Part shown: one piece after another, positions 45,226-55,917 of the stretch
How positions within the stretch are numbered: the first letter of the stretch is position 1
Layout of the letters: every line of letters starts with the position of its first letter
Source of the DNA: Pleurodeles waltl
Lineage: Eukaryota; Chordata; Amphibia; Caudata; Salamandridae
Length of the DNA: 64,000 bases
Direction: 5' to 3'
Assembly (NCBI RefSeq): GCF_031143425.1
Contig: NC_090444.1
Coordinates: 1,346,708,323-1,346,772,322, forward strand
Made by a program: the position numbers and the translations under genes
The notes under the pieces: generated by a model
The model's input: only the letters and a program-made list of their open reading frames with translations
Told to the model about the DNA's origin: nothing
Databases searched by the model: none

Positions 45226-46272
45226 GGCCCTCATTATGACTTTGGCAGTCTATTCTGTAGACCGCCAAAGTCACCGCCGCCATATGACCGCCAGTGTTGG
45301 CAGCCTGAAGATCGCCATATTATGGCTGCTGGCTGCTCTCCCTCACTATTTGGTGGGGAAGCCGCCAGCAGCCATACTTCTGGTTGGCGGTCTAGTGGAG
45401 CTTGCTCCGCTACTACCACCACGTCACCATAACAGTGCCCGCCGTATTACATAATTTTAAACAGAGTGGCAGTGTTGTGTTGGCGGGGCGCTGGCAACGG
45501 AGCATGCACCATGAACTCCGTTCCCTCCCGGATGACAACTGTGACCACCAGTTAAGGCAATTGTCCGACAGGGGAGGGGGGGTGTTGAGTGTTGTGTGCG
45601 TGAATGGAGGTGTGTGTGTGTGTGGATGGAGATGGATGGGGGGGTGTTGTGAGTGTGTGCATGTGTGTGCAAGTGTCTGTGTGCTGTCTGAATGCGTGTA
45701 TGCGGGGGTGGGGGGAGTATGTGCATGTGTATGTGGGGTGTGGGGGTCGTGGCAGTGTGTGCATGTGTGTGTGAATGAGCGTGCGTGGATGTGTGCATGT
45801 ATATATGTAAGTGTGGGATGTGCATGTGTGGATCGGGGGCCCGGAGGTCAGTACAGGGATCAGGGTGGGGGGTCAGTACGGGGGCTGGGGGAGGTGGGGT
45901 GTCACTGCTTGGGGGGGTGGAGGGCTTCTGATGGGGTCGGGGTGGGGGGCTTCTACATGGAGGGGGTGTTGGGGAGTTCTGTTGTGGCAAAAGGAATTAG
46001 TATTTTGTGGCAGGGCTGCTGCCATGGAGTCCCTGGAAGTAAGGATACTCATTATACCCTGAGCGGTGTTAGGTGGACCGCCAGGTCGAAGGTGATCAAC
46101 CTTTGGCTAGGTGGTCCCACCCCCCTGGCGTTACAGGTGGTGAACTAGCTGCAATGCAGCCAGTTCACTGCCACAGTCATTATTTGGTGGTCCTACACCA
46201 CCACGCTGTTGGTGGTTTGATCGCAACCGCAGGAGTGGAGGGGCAGGAACCGCCATGGTCACAATGACCACC
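45226..46272. mobile_element. GGCCCTCATTATGAC MITE with ATA target duplication
   Basis: Left end GGCCCTCATTATGACTTTGG; right end near GTCACAATGACCACC. Flanked by ATA at 45223-45225 and 46273-46275. Contains a hairpin GGCAGTCTATT/AGACCGCC (45245-45268) and a TG-rich microsatellite. The right terminus is more diverged than usual for this group. Long frames on both strands (up to 248 codons) come from the TG/GGGG-rich centre and are not genes. Confidence 0.65.
45594..45825. repeat. Imperfect TG-rich microsatellite
   Basis: TGTGTG, GTGCATGTG and GGGGG runs over ~230 bp inside the MITE. Probably expanded after insertion. Confidence 0.75.
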
Positions 46273-46275
46273 ATA

Positions 46276-47600
46276 GTTTTTGTAGCTTCTCTAAGAACCC
46301 AAGGTACCCAGAGCCAACAGCTGAGCTGCACCATAAAATGGTTTTTCATTGAGTACCAAGTAGAGGCTAATTCTTATAGCAAAATAGGCAGAGTGAAAGA
46401 ATAGTATCAAAGAAACATATGTATTTCTGAAATGAGCACAAGATTTAGAGTTTAGGAGCAGTGGCAATTTCTCCATTTCTGAATTTATACCCATACTAGA
46501 TTATGATCTGGAGGGTATTTTTCAAAATGTCCTCTTTCTTATACATTGGCTTACATTTGAAAGTCACAAATGCAGCAAAATCAAAATGGTAATAACACAT
46601 GTTCTACTATGCAATGCTCCTACAAGCCTTCTGATAAAAATGGTAGCTCACTTGTGTGGTTAGGCGTAGTACCTGCAACAAAAAACGGTCCAAAATTCAA
46701 CATGGATGCATTGCATTTTTCCATTGAAAACTGATCCTCTTTTTCCAGTGTGGGTAGCTCTAGATTTTGGAACCTAGCTCAGCCGGCACCTTGGGAAACC
46801 TAGCCAACCTGTACATTGTTTAAAACTAGACACCTATAGGTATCCGGGGCGTGAGGCTGATTTTTGTGGCTCGCTCCAGGATCCCATGCTAACCTCAAAC
46901 ATTGATTAAAAACACTATTTCCTCACACTTCTGTGATGGAAAATTCTGGAATTTGCAGGGAGCCACAAATTACCTTCCACCCAGCATTCCCCCAAGTCTC
47001 CTGATAAAAGTGGTACCTCACTTGTGTGAATAGACCTAGTGCCCGTGACAGGTAATGACCCAAAACGCAACGTGGATGCAGTTAATTTTTCCACTGAAAA
47101 CTTACCCTCTTTTTCAGTGTGGGTAGCTCTAGGATTGGGACCCTAGCTCAGCCAGCACCTAGGGAGACCTAGTTAACGTGTACATTTGTGAAAAACAGAT
47201 ATCTATGGGAATCCAGGATGGTGTGCCTTGTGTGGATTCCATTTGTTTTTTTTTTACCCACAATGCCCTGCAGACCTCCCAGTTTGCCTAAAATGATGCA
47301 TTTTCCTTTAATATTCGTGATGGAAACTTTTGGAATCCACAAAATTCCTACCACCCAGCATTGCCCCACCTGTGCCCGTAAAAACTCTGCCCCACTTGTG
47401 TGGCTTGGCCTAGGGCCGCGACAGGAACATATTAAAACAAGTACAGTGGGTGCCCTTGCGTGGAGACTTCTATTGACCTTGGTTAAATCAGTTCCTGCCA
47501 CTGGCAACAGGATGTGCAAATGTATATTAACTGTTGACCACTTAACAGAGGTTAGCTATCTGGGATTTGACAGGAACATTTGGTAGAACAAGTAGTAGCT
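46276..47600 (+). repeat. Dispersed repeat with ~370-bp internal tandem units
   Basis: CTGATAAAA recurs at 46631 and 47001, with a third related block near 47379. Each is followed by CTCACTTGTGTG or CCACTTGTGTG, a GACAGG-like string, then TTTCAGTGTGGGTAGCTCTA (46748 and 47115). Periods are ~370 and ~376 bp. Divergence is ~20-25%. Confidence 0.7.
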
Positions 47601-48266
47601 TAAGGCTATTTCTTGTAACTTGGAAATGCCAGTGAAAGCTTCATGTATTCATTCACAGGATACTCCCAGATAGCCTCGATCCAGTCACAGCAGGGAAGAG
47701 AACCAGTTTTGACCCTTTCAGATAGGAGGCGTGCTTGCCTAAATAGGGGAGGAGCTAAGGACCTGCGTTCCACCTCTGCGTTCCACCATCTCCAGAGGAT
47801 TCTGGATAATTCTACAGGTAGGCAAAGAGGGAGAGCTGCAAAAGCAGGCAAGAGAACTTTGAGAAAATAGGTTGAATTAGGTGGTGGAATTGCTCCACTC
47901 ACTGACTAGAGAATAGAGAAAATCTAACACCTCACTCACCATCTCCTCAGACTAACCCTGTTCCTGGGAAGGTTCCACCTGAAGTAAACAGACATGGTGG
48001 GAGAAGACTTCTGATCCTTCGCGGATGAAGAGGCTCTGGATCTGGTCTTCAAGGGTCAAGTGGTGGACATCCATTATGCCTGCTTCAGGGATGCAAAATG
48101 CAGAAAGACCCCTGATTCCAAGATGACCCAGTTGACCCCAGGTGAATAGACCCTGAACAATACCTGGCTGCTGAGTGGACTGATGCCTAGAAGCTTTCCC
48201 AGCTACAGGCTGCAGGACTGACCAGGAGAACGATTTTCAACACTTGTAAAAGTTGGTTGAGACTCA
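47601..48266. other. Unassigned sequence
   Basis: Contains a small repeated GCGTTCCACC (47764 and 47779). No gene. Confidence 0.35.
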
Positions 48267-48429
48267 GGGCCTGATTTAGAATTTGATGGATTGGATACTC
48301 CATCACAAATGTGATGGCTATCCCATCCGCCATACTATAAGTGCATCATATTCAATAGCACTCATAGTAGAGTGGACTAGATAGCCGTTGTGATCGAGTA
48401 TCCTATATGCCAAACTCTAATTCAGTCTC
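48267..48429. mobile_element. GGGCCTGATTTAGA foldback MITE with TCA target duplication
   Basis: Starts GGGCCTGATTTAGAATTTGA and ends AACTCTAATTCAGTCTC, flanked by TCA at 48264-48266 and 48430-48432. The arms GGATACTCCATCACAA and TGTGATCGAGTATCC pair, giving one long hairpin. Related to 10459-10624 (shared GATGGGATA/TATCCCATC logic). Confidence 0.7.
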
Positions 48430-48432
48430 TCA

Positions 48433-49499
48433 GTATTTTTCTACATGTGGAGAACTGAGACAATATGCTGAGGCTTGCCCAGGGAGATCCCACATCATCG
48501 GGGTTGTTGAATACCACAACACTGTTTTAAAATGTTAAGATGGTAATAGGTTCTCCTACATTGAGAGAGGATGCAGAAAATTCACACGGTGGTCTCTTTT
48601 TGGAGCAGCCCTCACCCACTAATGTGGCATGCTTCATCATCTAGCCCCTCTGCCCTGTGGCCCCAAAGAAGTAAACACAGTTGGCTCCCCATGGATCTCT
48701 TTCGAGGAGGAACTAGAAAGATTGTGTGCCTCCCTAAGAATGAGGTACTTGGGACCTAAGAAGATTTAAAATGAGTAAGGGTTGGATTTTGGTGCAAAGT
48801 CTTTCTTTTTCCCTTCCTACCACATTGTAAAAAAGGGTACACTTGAAAGGCTGTGCAATGCACAGTCTTGGTTGAACATCACCTAGTTTGAGTCCACAGT
48901 TTAAAGCCCCACCGAGGATTGGGGCTACATCAGGACTAGGTCCACCCAACTTTATCATGACCATCGCCAATCAGGTGTTGGTTATCTAATCATATGCAAA
49001 AGAAGAGAGAAAGCAATGCCTTGCTTGAATGGTTCAAGTTCTGGTGCAATGGCCTATGTAGAAGTAATGAGAACACACTTGTTTAAGGATGTATTGTGCA
49101 CCCTGTTATATTATCCACAGTATTAGACAACTTTGAGCTTGAAGGATATTGTTCATGCATTCTTCTGATGCTGGGATGTTTAGGCATTTCATAGTAAATC
49201 ACTTGTGATCACAGCAAAACACACGCACAGTGAACCACAACACTTAATCATGTTTGGTATGTTATGGATTTTGCAAAGTGTGACAAATACCCAACAGCAT
49301 TTTGGTGCTATGAGGGTGGGAGGGAAAGGAAGGGAGAAGCGGGAGCTTGACATAAGGCTTTTCAGTCAGATATTAACCAAAATAATGTTTTTTAAGGTTT
49401 TTCCTGATCTTAGGAGAGCAAACTATGGATTTAAGTGGGAGGTAATGATTTTTCCAATGCTTGGCAGCCAAGTAAAAACAAGGACAACCTCCCATCCAG
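48433..49499. other. Unassigned sequence
   Basis: Short frames only. No recognised gene or terminal repeat. Confidence 0.35.
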
Positions 49500-51300
49500 G
49501 ACTTAGAAATGCAAGAAACAACTAGTTGCTTGACACTATGGAGGGATGGGAATGAGAAGGAAGGTAAGGAGTGAGCTTGCGCCTCGAGTAGTTATGACTT
49601 GAGACATTCACTGCATTTTAGATCATGCATCGGGCTTTGAATATAGCATGCTTCCTGATGGCAAGCCAGTGGAGTGACTTAAGATGGGAGAACCCTAAGA
49701 TTAACTGTGCGGCTGAGTTCTGAGAGACTTGAAGATGAAGAGTGGGGTAGTCTAGAATATCTAGGTACATAGATTTTCCATAGTCAAGGTGCAAAGTAAT
49801 TCATAAATGAAAAAGAGTTCTGTTGGGCATCTAGAGGAGGAAAGAGGATAGTCTTCCATAGCATTTTAAAGAATGCACCCAATTGATCTTCCAAAAGCTG
49901 AGTGTCAATGATAATGCCCAGATCTTTGGCCGAAGAGACCAGCAAGGGTGGACAGCTCAACCAGGTGGGCCACCAGACAGGATTCTAGCTGGGCACTTTT
50001 GACTAAGAAGAATTTCTGTTTTTTCTCCCTTGAGATTGAGGCAGTTGTTCTGCATTCAGTAGACAACTCCATCCATACAGGTATTGAAACTTCATAGGAC
50101 CTTGTGCAATTTGGCTTGGATATAGATGATGATTTGGGTATCAGTGTATGCATGGTTTAGCAACTGAGCTAGGCCAGAGGAGAGAGAAAAATAATTAAGT
50201 GTAACTCAAAGACGAGCCATGCAGGACCCCATAGAGTGGTTGGGGATTCAGACAGAAGTAATCTGCTGGTCTGGGTTTTATAAGCGAGCCAGGAAAAGAC
50301 CCCTTTTCAGTCGAAGGTCGAATATCACTATTCATGCAATCTGAACAGCTAAATAGCTTAAGAGATTGTGTTAAATGTTAATAAAAGGTCTGATAATAAA
50401 AGAGCTGCAGAATGGCCTCGAAATGGCATACATGTAAGTTTATCCACTATGGTTATAACAACAGTATCTGGAGTGTCTGAAGCCTGATTGTGAAAAATCT
50501 TGCAACTTGTTCTCCTCTAAGTAGCGATCTGAGTGTTGTTATCTTTTTCTAAGATTTTGAAAAGGGTAGGAAGAAGTGATATGGGATGATAATTTCCATG
50601 TAGAGCAAAGGTCAGTAAAGAAGGTATAACTTTGGGCCAAGGGCTAGTCATCTGTGAGTGAGGCTGATGACTGGGGTGGGGGGCACGCAAATTTGCCCCA
50701 GGGATGCAGAAGAAATGGTACTGCTAGATGGTCATACCAATTCAAGCGAGAAGTTTTTGTACATGGGTATGGTGCCAGAATTGGTGAAAATAGCATCAAG
50801 CCCATGGCCTGGGAGGTGGGTGGGGGACTTTGTAAACAAGAGGAGACAGGGTGCTTTCAGGGCCTGAGTCAGGTGCTTGACTTCCCCATCTTAGAATTCC
50901 TCCAAATGGATGTTAAAAGCCCTGAAGATGCAGAAGTTATGGATGTTGAGGAGCAGTGGTGCCAGAGTATCAGAAAGATTGGTGACAAAGAGGACAATAA
51001 ATCAATGCGCCATAGTTGTATGTAGTATTGTTGAACTTGAGTGAGCATTTTCTGACTTTACATTGGGCAACATTAACACTACTGGAAATGATACATTTGA
51101 TGGAGGTGTAATAAATTCTAGAAATTCTTCCCCTCATTTGTCTGTGCAGTCCACTATCATCATTGTGGATGGCGTAGTTGGGAGAGACAATGGGATTGAT
51201 GTCCAGTACAGAGGCTTTAAGAAAAATATCCTATGGTTCATGAACTAAGATTAAGTCAGTGATCTCTATTTGAGGTCTTGGGAGAGACCTGATGTTTGTT
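49500..51300 (-). mobile_element. Decayed CR1/L2-clade LINE
   Basis: Minus-strand conceptual reading recovers, in order, an endonuclease segment (KFNNTTYNYGALIYCPL near 51000), RT text LEKDNN...QDFSQSGFRHS (50510-50475), the motif region YTDTQII in place of YADDTQI (near 50145-50130), CMDGVV*MQNNCLNL (50080-50030) and SLHWLAIRKHAIFKARC near 49660-49600. The SQSGFR and SLHWLPIRxRIxFK signatures are typical of CR1/L2-type LINEs. All frames are broken. Confidence 0.7.
49560..51100 (-). pseudogene. CR1/L2 LINE ORF2 remnant (EN-RT)
   Basis: The protein would nick target DNA and copy the LINE RNA. What survives is a C-terminal EN stretch, an RT with SQSGFR and a damaged active site (YADD replaced by Y-T-D with a codon missing), and the conserved C-terminal LHWLxIRK block. 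Stops and frame changes occur every 20-60 codons, so no continuous frame exists. The GVPQGS region is decayed to GSCMARL near 50230-50210. Boundaries are approximate. Confidence 0.65.
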
Positions 51301-53789
51301 GAATAGAAATTAGGTACAGGAAAGGACATATTGAGATGAGGAGGTGGATATGAGAGGGAGAATGTGAGGAGGTGGGGCAAAGCAGAGAAGCTGCAGTGTC
51401 TACAAAAGAAAAAGCTTTTGAGTTTATAACAACTGGCTGAGAGAAAGGTGTATGCCTTAAATGATTTTTGTGTATAAGGAAGTCCTCAGCAGCAGAGGTT
51501 TGTCAAAGTTTGTGTTTGTAAAGCTTGTGTAAAGCTGGTCACAGTCTGGGTGCAGATGGGCTTGAAATTTGCCATGTCCTCTGCACACATGTACTGTGGA
51601 TGTGCAGCTATGCTACTTCAATAAGCAACCATAGGGGGTAGTAAGAAAACCCCCACTGAAGCCTGAAAGCTCTGCTTCCAGCTGCTAAGCTCCCTTGGTG
51701 GTCAGAACCGTACAGGAAACTATGCAAGTTAAAGTTGGCATGCAAAATATAAATCATAAAATGATTAAAAAGGGATATGGACTGAGAGAGAGTAGCAGAG
51801 TGAAATCCAGGGAGCTAGGCATCTCCCAGGTAGATATTTATTTATTTATAGAACGCAACCGATACCCTAAATCTTGGTGTCTTGGTGCTGAACTGCAAAA
51901 TTCCTTTGACTTAGCAAAAAAACAGCATGGTCTTCAGTTGTCATTTCAAGAGCAAAAAAGTGAACTTTCGTTTGATGGGAAGAGAGGGAGCATTCCATCT
52001 GGTGGATGCATGAAAGAGAAAGGACAGCCATCCTCCCTACTGGGATCTATGTGAGGAACCACAAGTAGGTGGGTATCTCAGAAAGAATAGAAATCATCTT
52101 AGTAGCAGCATTAGGATCCACCTGAACTTGAGCAATAAGGCCCCTAACATATACTCAAGTATTTCCATAGTCGAAACTGTATACATTTGGGGTTTGTGTC
52201 ACTGTTTTATGGGCCTCATTTTGATAGAATCTCATATTTCCTATAAAACATTTGAAGTTTTTAATGGGGCAAAGTAGGTGCCACCTAGCTTAGCAAGGTC
52301 ACTGCTGATGATGATATCTAGATTCATAGCATGTGGCACTGGAGGCAATAAGATGCCCACATCTGGCGGCCACCACTTTTGTTCCAAAACCTAGTATGTC
52401 TCCCACACAAAAGGATCTCCAACTTGCCTAAGTTCAACTGGAATAGTAAACAAAAAATGGGGCAACCCAGTAGCCCTAGGAACCAGGTAAAATATATAAT
52501 TCAGAAGAATAGTGGCTCCTTCAGTGGAAGTAAACTACATTTACTTCCTATGTAAAAAATAATATGCACTTAAATGGAAACAAAAAATCTAATCTTCAAA
52601 CTTAAATTTGTTTAGTAAATACGCTTTATTTTTCAGCTTTGTGGATTCATTTTTCTAGTGTTTGAATCATTTTGTAATATTATAGCTGGATGATATACTA
52701 TCTTCTTCTAAGACTCTTGCACAAAAATCCAGAACATGTCAGTCTTGCCTAGTCTTGGCAGCAAGAACAAATAGATACTAGATAGTTGGAAGAACTGCTT
52801 TTAAAGACTTCTTTTGTTCACCAAAATGAGCAGTATTTCAGTGAGCATACCATTGTTTTCCTAAAAATGAATTCCAAATGGATGTGATAAGGATGTGTAA
52901 TGATTCTGCACGTTCCTTTTATAGAGAAGTTAAGACTACTTTGGATTTAGTTCTTCAGCCAAATCAAGATCAAATTCTGCTATTTTTGTTTCTAGGAATT
53001 AAGGTTGATTATCTTCTTGTTGTTTGCCTTGCTATATTTTATCGGTGAAGTTTTGGTTGAGATTTATCAGTCCACTTCTGAAAACTCAGGTCATTTCAGT
53101 GGCTTTTTGAAAAAAATGGTCTCATATTTGGAATAATCATTCAGTGTTTCAGTCATCTCAATTGAAGCAAATGTTTCTGATCGGTATTGTTCACTTACAT
53201 TTGGACCGCTACTGGTTAACGTTCAAGGGCAACTAGAATATGCAATTCAAGGGACTTGTAATTCTCAGATATTTAAAAGTCGATTGCACATCCTTGTCCA
53301 ATAAAAAAATACCATCTTTCTAATGAATGTCCTCTTAATAATGCCTCTTCCATGCAGCACCTTTGTTGATTTGTTGTTTCTTTCAAAGTCACCATGATAA
53401 GCGTGGAGCTTCTGAAAGGGGCCTGCTGTTACGTATGAGCCAACTACAAAACTAATGGCTTACTGGAGATACTGTGTGGGTTGAAGCAGAAGAAACATTG
53501 ACCACATTGACAATCAGTGTGCCTGAAGATGTTGCTCTTAGCATGTGACAGAGGGCCCACGCTGCGATAACAGAACTGTGTCCCTTTGCTTCCAGCCATC
53601 CGAAGAGGAGTGGTCATTAATTTGGCAAACCCCGTTTTCCAGATTAGGTTCTGTAGTGTCTTTTTCTTTTACCCTCATGACACACAACTAACATATTTTG
53701 AATCGTCAATGGCACATGGTACAATCCACCTGAAATTTGGGTACTCTTTTTTCCTGACGTACTCCAGCCTGTATAAATTGTCAGCACAT
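51301..53789. other. Unassigned, probably old repeat debris
   Basis: 51840-52200 includes a TATTTATTTATTTATAGAACG string, which resembles the start of dispersed repeats. The remainder is AT-rich. A frame at 53586-53792 is preceded by a pyrimidine tract and AG, but the peptide matches nothing I know. Confidence 0.3.
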
Positions 53790-53792
53790 TAA

Positions 53793-54727
53793 GGCCCATA
53801 TTTATACTTTTTGACGCTAAACTGCGCTAACGCAGTTTAGCGTCAAAAAGTTTTGCGCCGTCTAACGCCATTCTGAAGCGCCAAGCGGGCGCTGTATTTA
53901 TGGAATGGCGTTAGACGGCGCAATCAGACCGGCGCTGCCTGGTTTGCGTGGGAAAAAACCACGTAGACCAGACAGCGCCGGCGTAGGGGGAAAATGGCGC
54001 ATGGGCGTCTTAAAATGGGGCAAGTCAGGTTACGTCGAAAAAATCGTCTTAACCCGACTTGCGCCATTTTTTAACGACGCCCATCCCCCATCAACATGAC
54101 TCCTATCATTGTAAAGATAGGAGTCATGCCCCCTTGCCCAATGGCCATGCCCAGGGGACTTCTGTCCCCTGGGCATGGTCATTGGGCATAGTGGCATGTA
54201 GGGGGGCACAAATAAGGCCCCCCTATGCCACCAAAATAAAATATAAAAAATAAAAAATTATACTTACCTCAACTTACCTGAATGTCCCTGGGGTGGGTCC
54301 CTCCATCCTTGGGGGTCCTCCTGGGGTGGGCAAGGGTGGCAGGGGGGGTCCCTGGGGGCATGGGAGGGCACCTGTGGGCTCATTTTGAGCCCACAGGCCC
54401 CTTAACGCCTGCCCTGAGCAGGCGTTAAAAAGTGGCGCAAATGCGCCGTTTTTAGCCACGCCAACTCCCGGGCGTCTCTTTTGCCCGGGAGTATAAATAC
54501 CACGTAAAGGCCTGGGAGTCATTTTTTAGACGGGAACGCCTCCCTTGCATATCATTAACGCAAGGAAGGGGTTCACGCTAAAAAATGACGCACATTCCGG
54601 GAACTTTGGCGCTATTCGCCTCTAACGCCATAGTATAAATATGGCGTTAGTTGGCGTTAGTTTTGCGTCGAAATTGCGTCAAAAAAAACGACGCAATTTC
54701 GGCGCAAACGGAGTATAAATATGGCCC
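53793..54727. mobile_element. GGCCCATATTTATAC hairpin-chain MITE (935 bp), TAA duplication
   Basis: Termini GGCCCATATTTATAC and GTATAAATATGGCCC are flanked by TAA on both sides (53790-53792 and 54728-54730). The interior is a chain of hairpins. Arms: 53811-53826 with 53831-53846 (16 bp, perfect); 53854-53873 with 53903-53922 (20 bp, perfect); 53929-53943 with 53967-53981 (one mismatch); 54096-54107 with 54116-54127 (perfect); then CATGCCCAGGGGAC, GGGGGGC, TGTGGGCTCA, CGCCTGC, CCCGGG and CCTTGC pairs to the right. Closely related, same-direction copy at 8470-9381. No coding capacity. Confidence 0.92.
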
Positions 54728-54730
54728 TAA

Positions 54731-55755
54731 GAATGACTGTATCTATAGATGTGGTCAATGATTAATGTACACATACATTAGACCTATCAATCGCCGTTTA
54801 ACACTGTATTTAGGTTCGTTTTTGATTACTATGTTTTTATGTTAGGCTTATAATAGGAGTGGTACTAAAAGCATGCTGTGTTTTTTTACTGGATGTTTCT
54901 GAACCAACAGAACTGTGAGTTATAGGTACAGGTTACAAATGAATTGCATTGAATTGAATTACAACTTATGTATACCCGCAGCACTGGCATTTTATAATGA
55001 ATTAGCAAAAATTGGTTAACCATACGGTTTCTATTTCATTACTTCTAGCCATGATTGCTCTGCTGGAAACAGATATTGGCATGTTAATTTTGAAATATGA
55101 GCATGAAGCACAGGCCTGTTTTTTATGGTACCATTTATCTGGTCACATAAGTTACAGTTAGTAGAGGATTCTACAATAATTTATAGGTTGTTATTATGAT
55201 TCCTAAAGGAGCCAATAACTGTATTGTTTTTCTGACTTTTCTCCGACCCTTCTATTTTGAATAAAATTATTTTTTTCTCTCCTTTGCGTCAAAAAAAGCC
55301 CCTCTTATGAACATATTTCAAACTTCTTTGCACATTAAAGATGGCTGTGGTATCAATGTGGATGTCGGGAAGAAGCAATAATACAAATAGTGGAGCAGAT
55401 ATTACCATACAATGTAAACAATTGGTACTTGATCAAAAATTGTGATGCTAATGCAAACAAAAAGTGGAAATAAAACCAGAAAGCACAGGGATTACTAATC
55501 AGGTGAAGTTTAGTTTCATGGGATAGAAGAATATATAACATTTTGCTTGAAAAGCTATAGTTGGAGCCACATTACGTCCATCTAATGTGACATTAAATAT
55601 CAATAATACCAATTGTGGTGCAGCTTAATAGTCCTAAAACTAATCATTGTATATGTTCAGTGCCTGGAATGTGCATGTTGCAGTGGGTTCATGGAATGCC
55701 CTGTTGGAAGAAAGATGTAAGACTTAGGCTTCTACATTATTTCTCCAGTGAGTAG
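54731..55755. other. Unassigned AT-rich sequence
   Basis: No gene or repeat recognised between two MITEs. Confidence 0.4.
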
Positions 55756-55758
55756 TAT

Positions 55759-55914
55759 GGCCCATATTCATACTTTTTTAGCGCAGCGTTTGCATGATTT
55801 TTTGACGCAAAAGCAGCTCAAACTTACAAAATACAATTGTATTTTGTAAGTTTGTGCCGATTTTGCATCAAAAAACGACGAAAATGCGGCGCTAAAAAAG
55901 TATAAATATGGGCC
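55759..55914. mobile_element. Minimal GGCCCATATTCATAC foldback MITE (156 bp), TAT duplication
   Basis: Termini GGCCCATATTCATAC and GTATAAATATGGGCC are flanked by TAT (55756-55758 and 55915-55917). Nearly the whole element is one palindrome: TTTTTTAGCGC/GCGCTAAAAAA outside and ACTTACAAAATACA/TGTATTTTGTAAGT at the centre. It is the single-hairpin version of the longer elements. Confidence 0.9.
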
Positions 55915-55917
55915 TAT

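Noticed and set aside
45402..46148. 248-codon plus-strand and 177-codon minus-strand frames
   Set aside because: They come from a TG/GGGG-rich microsatellite in a MITE. Peptides are Val-Cys and Pro-His-Thr repeats.
53586..53792. Possible exon with a pyrimidine tract and AG acceptor
   Set aside because: The peptide matches nothing known to me, there is no donor site in a good position, and it runs up to a MITE edge.
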